Shown: positions 6,367-8,280 of the stretch, one piece after another
How positions within the stretch are numbered: position 1 is the stretch's first letter
Layout of the letters: the number at the start of each line of letters is the position of its first letter
Source: Spirochaetaceae bacterium
GTDB taxonomy: Bacteria; Spirochaetota; Spirochaetia; Treponematales; Breznakiellaceae
NCBI GenBank assembly: GCA_031280115.1
Contig: JAITHF010000250.1
Span: 1 to 8,280, forward strand
Length of the DNA stretch: 8,280 nucleotides
Direction: 5' to 3'
Program-made: the position numbers and the translations under genes
Notes under the pieces: generated by a model
Seen by the model: the letters and a program-made list of their open reading frames with translations, nothing else
What the model was told of the DNA's origin: nothing
The model's database searches: none

Positions 6367-7227
6367 ATGACTTTACGAAAAAGATGCCTTCCCCCGGGCT
6401 GGTATCCGCAAGAAGAAGCGCAGGTGCGGGCATTTCTGCGGGGCGCGGCCCGTGATAAAGGCCGCAGCGCCTGCGCCGCGGTGGCGCCCCACGCGGGATG
6501 GGCCTATTCCGGCGCTATTGCGGCCCGGGCATTCGCGGCTGTTGACCCTGACGCTGATACGATCGCGCTTATCGGGGGGCACCTTCCAGCAGGGTCGCCG
6601 GCGCTTTTCGCCGAGGAAGACGGCCTTGAAACGCCCCTTGGGCCCCTTGAAATTGATCATGAACTGCGCTCCGCCCTGCGGCAGGCCCTTTCGCCCCCGC
6701 TTTTTCAACGCCAAACCGCGCGGGACCGGTATCAGGATAACACCGTGGAGGTGCTGCTTCCTATGGCGGCCTATTTTTTCCCCCGGGCCCGCCTTCTTCC
6801 CCTGCGCCTGCCGGAAGAGGCCGCCTCCTTTGAGGCCGGGAAAGCCCTCGCCCGTCTTGGGAAAGCCTTTAACCGCAGGCTTGCGGTTATCGGCTCCACT
6901 GATTTGACCCATTACGGGGAACCTTACGGCTTCACCCCTCAGGGGACAGGGAGCGCGGCGCTTGAGTGGGTGCGGGAGGTTAATGACAAAGCCTTTATTG
7001 AGGCGGTGCTGGCAGGATCGCCGGAGGATATGCTCCGCCGGGCGGTACAGGACCGGGCGGCCTGTTCTGCCGGCGCGGTTCTTGGGGCCGCGGGCTTTGC
7101 GCTGGCCTCGGGCGCGGGGCGCGGGGAACTTCTGGCCTACAGCACCAGCGCGGACGGGCGGCGCCGGAGCGAATACTTTGTAGGGTACGCGGCTATCGCG
7201 TGGCGCCCTACCGGGGACGGGATTTGA
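6367..7227 (+). CDS. Memo-family protein (AmmeMemoRadiSam system protein B type)
   Basis: This 286-residue protein is a member of the MEMO1/AmmeMemoRadiSam-B family, cytosolic with no signal or membrane segment. From ATG 6367 it shows APHAGWAYSG (40-49), GGH (70-72), DNTVEVLLP (124-132), STDLTHYG (177-184) and ACSAGAV (232-237). H42, H72, D179, H182 and C233 correspond to the metal or active-site cluster known from human MEMO1. The bacterial role is unsettled. The A-protein and radical-SAM partners that often accompany it are not in this window. ATG at 6367 is preferred because family members start close to an RxxLPPGWYP-type motif; in-frame ATGs at 6319 and 6358 add only an unlikely leader, and 6319 overlaps the divergent gene. 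No Shine-Dalgarno sequence is seen. The stop TGA (7225-7227) lies within the opposite-strand tRNA-Leu gene, so the last six codons are tRNA antisense. Confidence 0.88.
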   Translation: MTLRKRCLPPGWYPQEEAQVRAFLRGAARDKGRSACAAVAPHAGWAYSGAIAARAFAAVDPDADTIALIGGHLPAGSPALFAEEDGLETPLGPLEIDHELRSALRQALSPPLFQRQTARDRYQDNTVEVLLPMAAYFFPRARLLPLRLPEEAASFEAGKALARLGKAFNRRLAVIGSTDLTHYGEPYGFTPQGTGSAALEWVREVNDKAFIEAVLAGSPEDMLRRAVQDRAACSAGAVLGAAGFALASGAGRGELLAYSTSADGRRRSEYFVGYAAIAWRPTGDGI

Positions 7228-7291
7228 ACCCGAACCCTCTTGCGAGGAGGGGATTTTAAGTCCCCGGTGTCTACCATTCCACCACCCCGGT
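7209..7291 (-). tRNA. trnL: tRNA-Leu (anticodon UAA)
   Basis: This 83-nt leucine tRNA reads on the minus strand. The acceptor stem is ACCGGGG/CCCCGGT with discriminator A. The D-arm GTGGAATGGTAGACAC is typical of tRNA-Leu. The anticodon stem GGGGA/TCCCC encloses loop CTTAAAA, giving anticodon TAA at 7258-7256. A long variable arm (CCTC-GCAA-GAGG) marks a class II tRNA. The T-arm CGGG-TTCAAAT-CCCG is clear, with an apparent U-U mismatch at the base of the stem. No CCA is encoded, since GGG follows the discriminator. Its 3' 19 bp overlap the end of the Memo-family gene on the opposite strand. Confidence 0.97.
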
Positions 7292-7327
7292 ATTTAATAT
7301 AAATATACTTTACTAAGGATTTTTACG
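7292..7327. promoter_or_regulatory. Short AT-rich spacer serving tRNA-Leu (-) and tatD (+)
   Basis: These 36 bp separate the tRNA 5' end from the TatD-family start. On the minus strand TATATT (7307-7302) is a plausible tRNA -10 box. On the plus strand TATAAA (7298-7303) or TATACT (7304-7309) could serve tatD. AAGGAT (7315-7320) is its ribosome binding site, seven bases before ATG 7328. No good -35 box is seen on either strand. Confidence 0.35.
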
Positions 7328-8167
7328 ATGGTCAAGCAGAAAAAGCATGATGATTTTCAGGGTATACAGGGGCTTACGGATACCCACGCCCACCTTATTA
7401 TGCTTAAAAAGCGGGGGTTTGATATGCACGGTTATCTTACCCGTCTTTTTGCCGCGGGATTTGGCGGCATTATTGATGTGGGCGTGGATGCCGGGGATTT
7501 ACCCGGCAGGCTGCGCGCGTTTGAGAGCTTTGAAAACATCCGGTTCAGCGCGGGGATCTGGCCTTCTGCCGGCGCTGTTGCAGGCAGGGTCAAGGCGGTA
7601 TCCCTTTTAGAGCAGGAGATTCGCAAGGCTCCTGCGGGCCGGGTTATCGCCCTTGGCGAGTGCGGGCTTGACCGGTACCGGAATAAGGCGGGTGAGGCGG
7701 GCATTGCAGGGGAGCGGGAGCTTTTCGAGCTTCAGCTTGACCTTGCGCGGCGCCTGCATCTTCCGGTCATTATCCATTCCAGGGACGCCGCGGCAGAGAC
7801 GCTGGACATACTGCGCCGCTATCCTGATGTTTGCGGGGTTATCCACTGTTTCTCCTACGGCCCTGCTGAGGCGCGGAAGTTTCTTGACGCAGGGTACTGC
7901 CTTTCTTTTGCGGGAAACCTGACGTACAGGAACGCGCAAGACCTGCGGGACGCGCTTATGTGTACGCCTTTGGACCGGATGGTTTTTGAGACGGATTCGC
8001 CCAATCTCGCGCCCCAGCGGTTTCGCGGGGAAACGGCGCATCCGGCTATGGTGGCGGAAACCTTTCAGGCTGCCTGCGAATTACTTCACATAAAACCCGC
8101 TGTACTAGCCGCCTCCTGCGCAGCCGCAGGCTGCCCCCGAAGGGGGTTCACGTGCTTCTTGCGGTGA
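7328..8167 (+). CDS. TatD-family metal-dependent hydrolase, C-terminus replaced by repeat
   Basis: This 279-residue cytosolic TIM-barrel metallohydrolase belongs to the TatD deoxyribonuclease-like family. All expected ligands are visible: DTHAHL with H20 and H22, E111 in ALGECGLDR, H150 in VIIHSRD, H173 in GVIHCFS, and D223 in ETDSPNLAPQ followed by the family RG(E) segment. ATG 7328 is supported by AAGGAT seven bases upstream. About 15 residues precede DTHAHL, longer than usual. The normal ending, a helix plus a NxxRLF-type motif, is absent. After the LHIKPAVLAAS helix, codons from about 265 to the TGA at 8165-8167 read into the right-hand palindromic element (AAAGCPRRGFTCFLR). The catalytic core is intact, so activity is likely, but stability may be altered. 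The exact substrate (DNA, tRNA ends or other) cannot be told. Confidence 0.92.
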   Translation: MVKQKKHDDFQGIQGLTDTHAHLIMLKKRGFDMHGYLTRLFAAGFGGIIDVGVDAGDLPGRLRAFESFENIRFSAGIWPSAGAVAGRVKAVSLLEQEIRKAPAGRVIALGECGLDRYRNKAGEAGIAGERELFELQLDLARRLHLPVIIHSRDAAAETLDILRRYPDVCGVIHCFSYGPAEARKFLDAGYCLSFAGNLTYRNAQDLRDALMCTPLDRMVFETDSPNLAPQRFRGETAHPAMVAETFQAACELLHIKPAVLAASCAAAGCPRRGFTCFLR

Positions 8168-8280
8168 GAGGGTTTGCGGGTTTAGTCACAACCCAGAAGC
8201 GGCGCCTCAGCGGAATTCGAGAGCGTTAGTAGCGCGGCGCAGGAAGCCGTTGGTTGGGGGTTTGTGGGCAGCCGGAGGCT
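8120..8280 (+). repeat. Palindrome-bounded repeat element, right copy (runs off window)
   Basis: This is the inverted partner of 424-601. It opens with GCAGCC-GCA-GGCTGC (8120-8134) and CCCCC-GAA-GGGGG (8134-8146), then CACGTG (8149-8154). The conserved core follows, with 8178-8199 and 8202-8220 matching the left copy exactly in reverse complement. It ends at a further CAGCC-GGA-GGCT hairpin cut by the window edge (8269-8280). It lies over the 3' end of the tatD gene. Positions 8168-8280 hold no gene beyond this element. Confidence 0.8.

Noticed and set aside
6373..6912. Minus-strand open frame opposite the Memo-family gene
   Set aside because: Antisense shadow of high-GC coding sequence; Arg/Gly/Lys-rich with no family motifs.

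Overview
The window is GC-rich (well above 50% by eye) and codes densely on both strands. It looks like a spirochaete of the Treponema group, possibly a host-associated (termite-gut type) treponeme. This is inference from three things: a two-helix membrane protein ending in a degenerate GGDEF-like domain with a treponeme-style C-terminus (AFRSDPEKYRDF), a Gld-like ABC operon of the sort seen in spirochaetes, and a solitary Memo-family gene. No rRNA or species marker is present, so the assignment is tentative.

Layout. Positions 1-721 hold no convincing gene. There is an array of 21-bp tandem repeats (3-191), a terminator-like hairpin (280-325), a duplicated 17-bp T-rich motif (311-375) and a palindrome-rich repeat element (424-601). 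A second copy of that element lies in opposite orientation at the right edge (8120-8280), so the pair brackets about 7.5 kb of ordinary genes.

Positions 722-5068 (+) form a tight four-gene operon: an ABC ATPase (GldA-like), an ABC-2 type permease with six likely helices (GldF-like), a GldG-like protein with a large extracytoplasmic domain between two membrane anchors, and a DUF4340 protein with one N-terminal anchor. The four probably make one envelope ABC complex. Its substrate cannot be read from sequence.

Positions 5037-6326 (-) encode the membrane protein with the degenerate GGDEF-like domain. Its 3' end overlaps that of the DUF4340 gene by 32 bp. It is divergent from a Memo-family gene (about 6367-7227, +) across a 40-bp AT-rich gap. 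Neither start has a Shine-Dalgarno sequence, and both have a -10-like hexamer placed so that leaderless transcripts are possible. The Memo-family gene ends inside the 3' end of an oppositely oriented tRNA-Leu(UAA) gene (7209-7291, -). A TatD-family metallohydrolase gene follows (7328-8167, +). All its metal ligands are intact, but its last ~15 codons and stop come from the right-hand repeat element.

The most unusual material is the repeat DNA: the 21-bp array, which reads as a near-perfect heptad coiled coil on the minus strand or could be a transposon end, and the inverted pair of hairpin-bounded elements, one of which has replaced the tatD 3' end. The Gld-like four-gene operon is the best candidate for a poorly characterised system.
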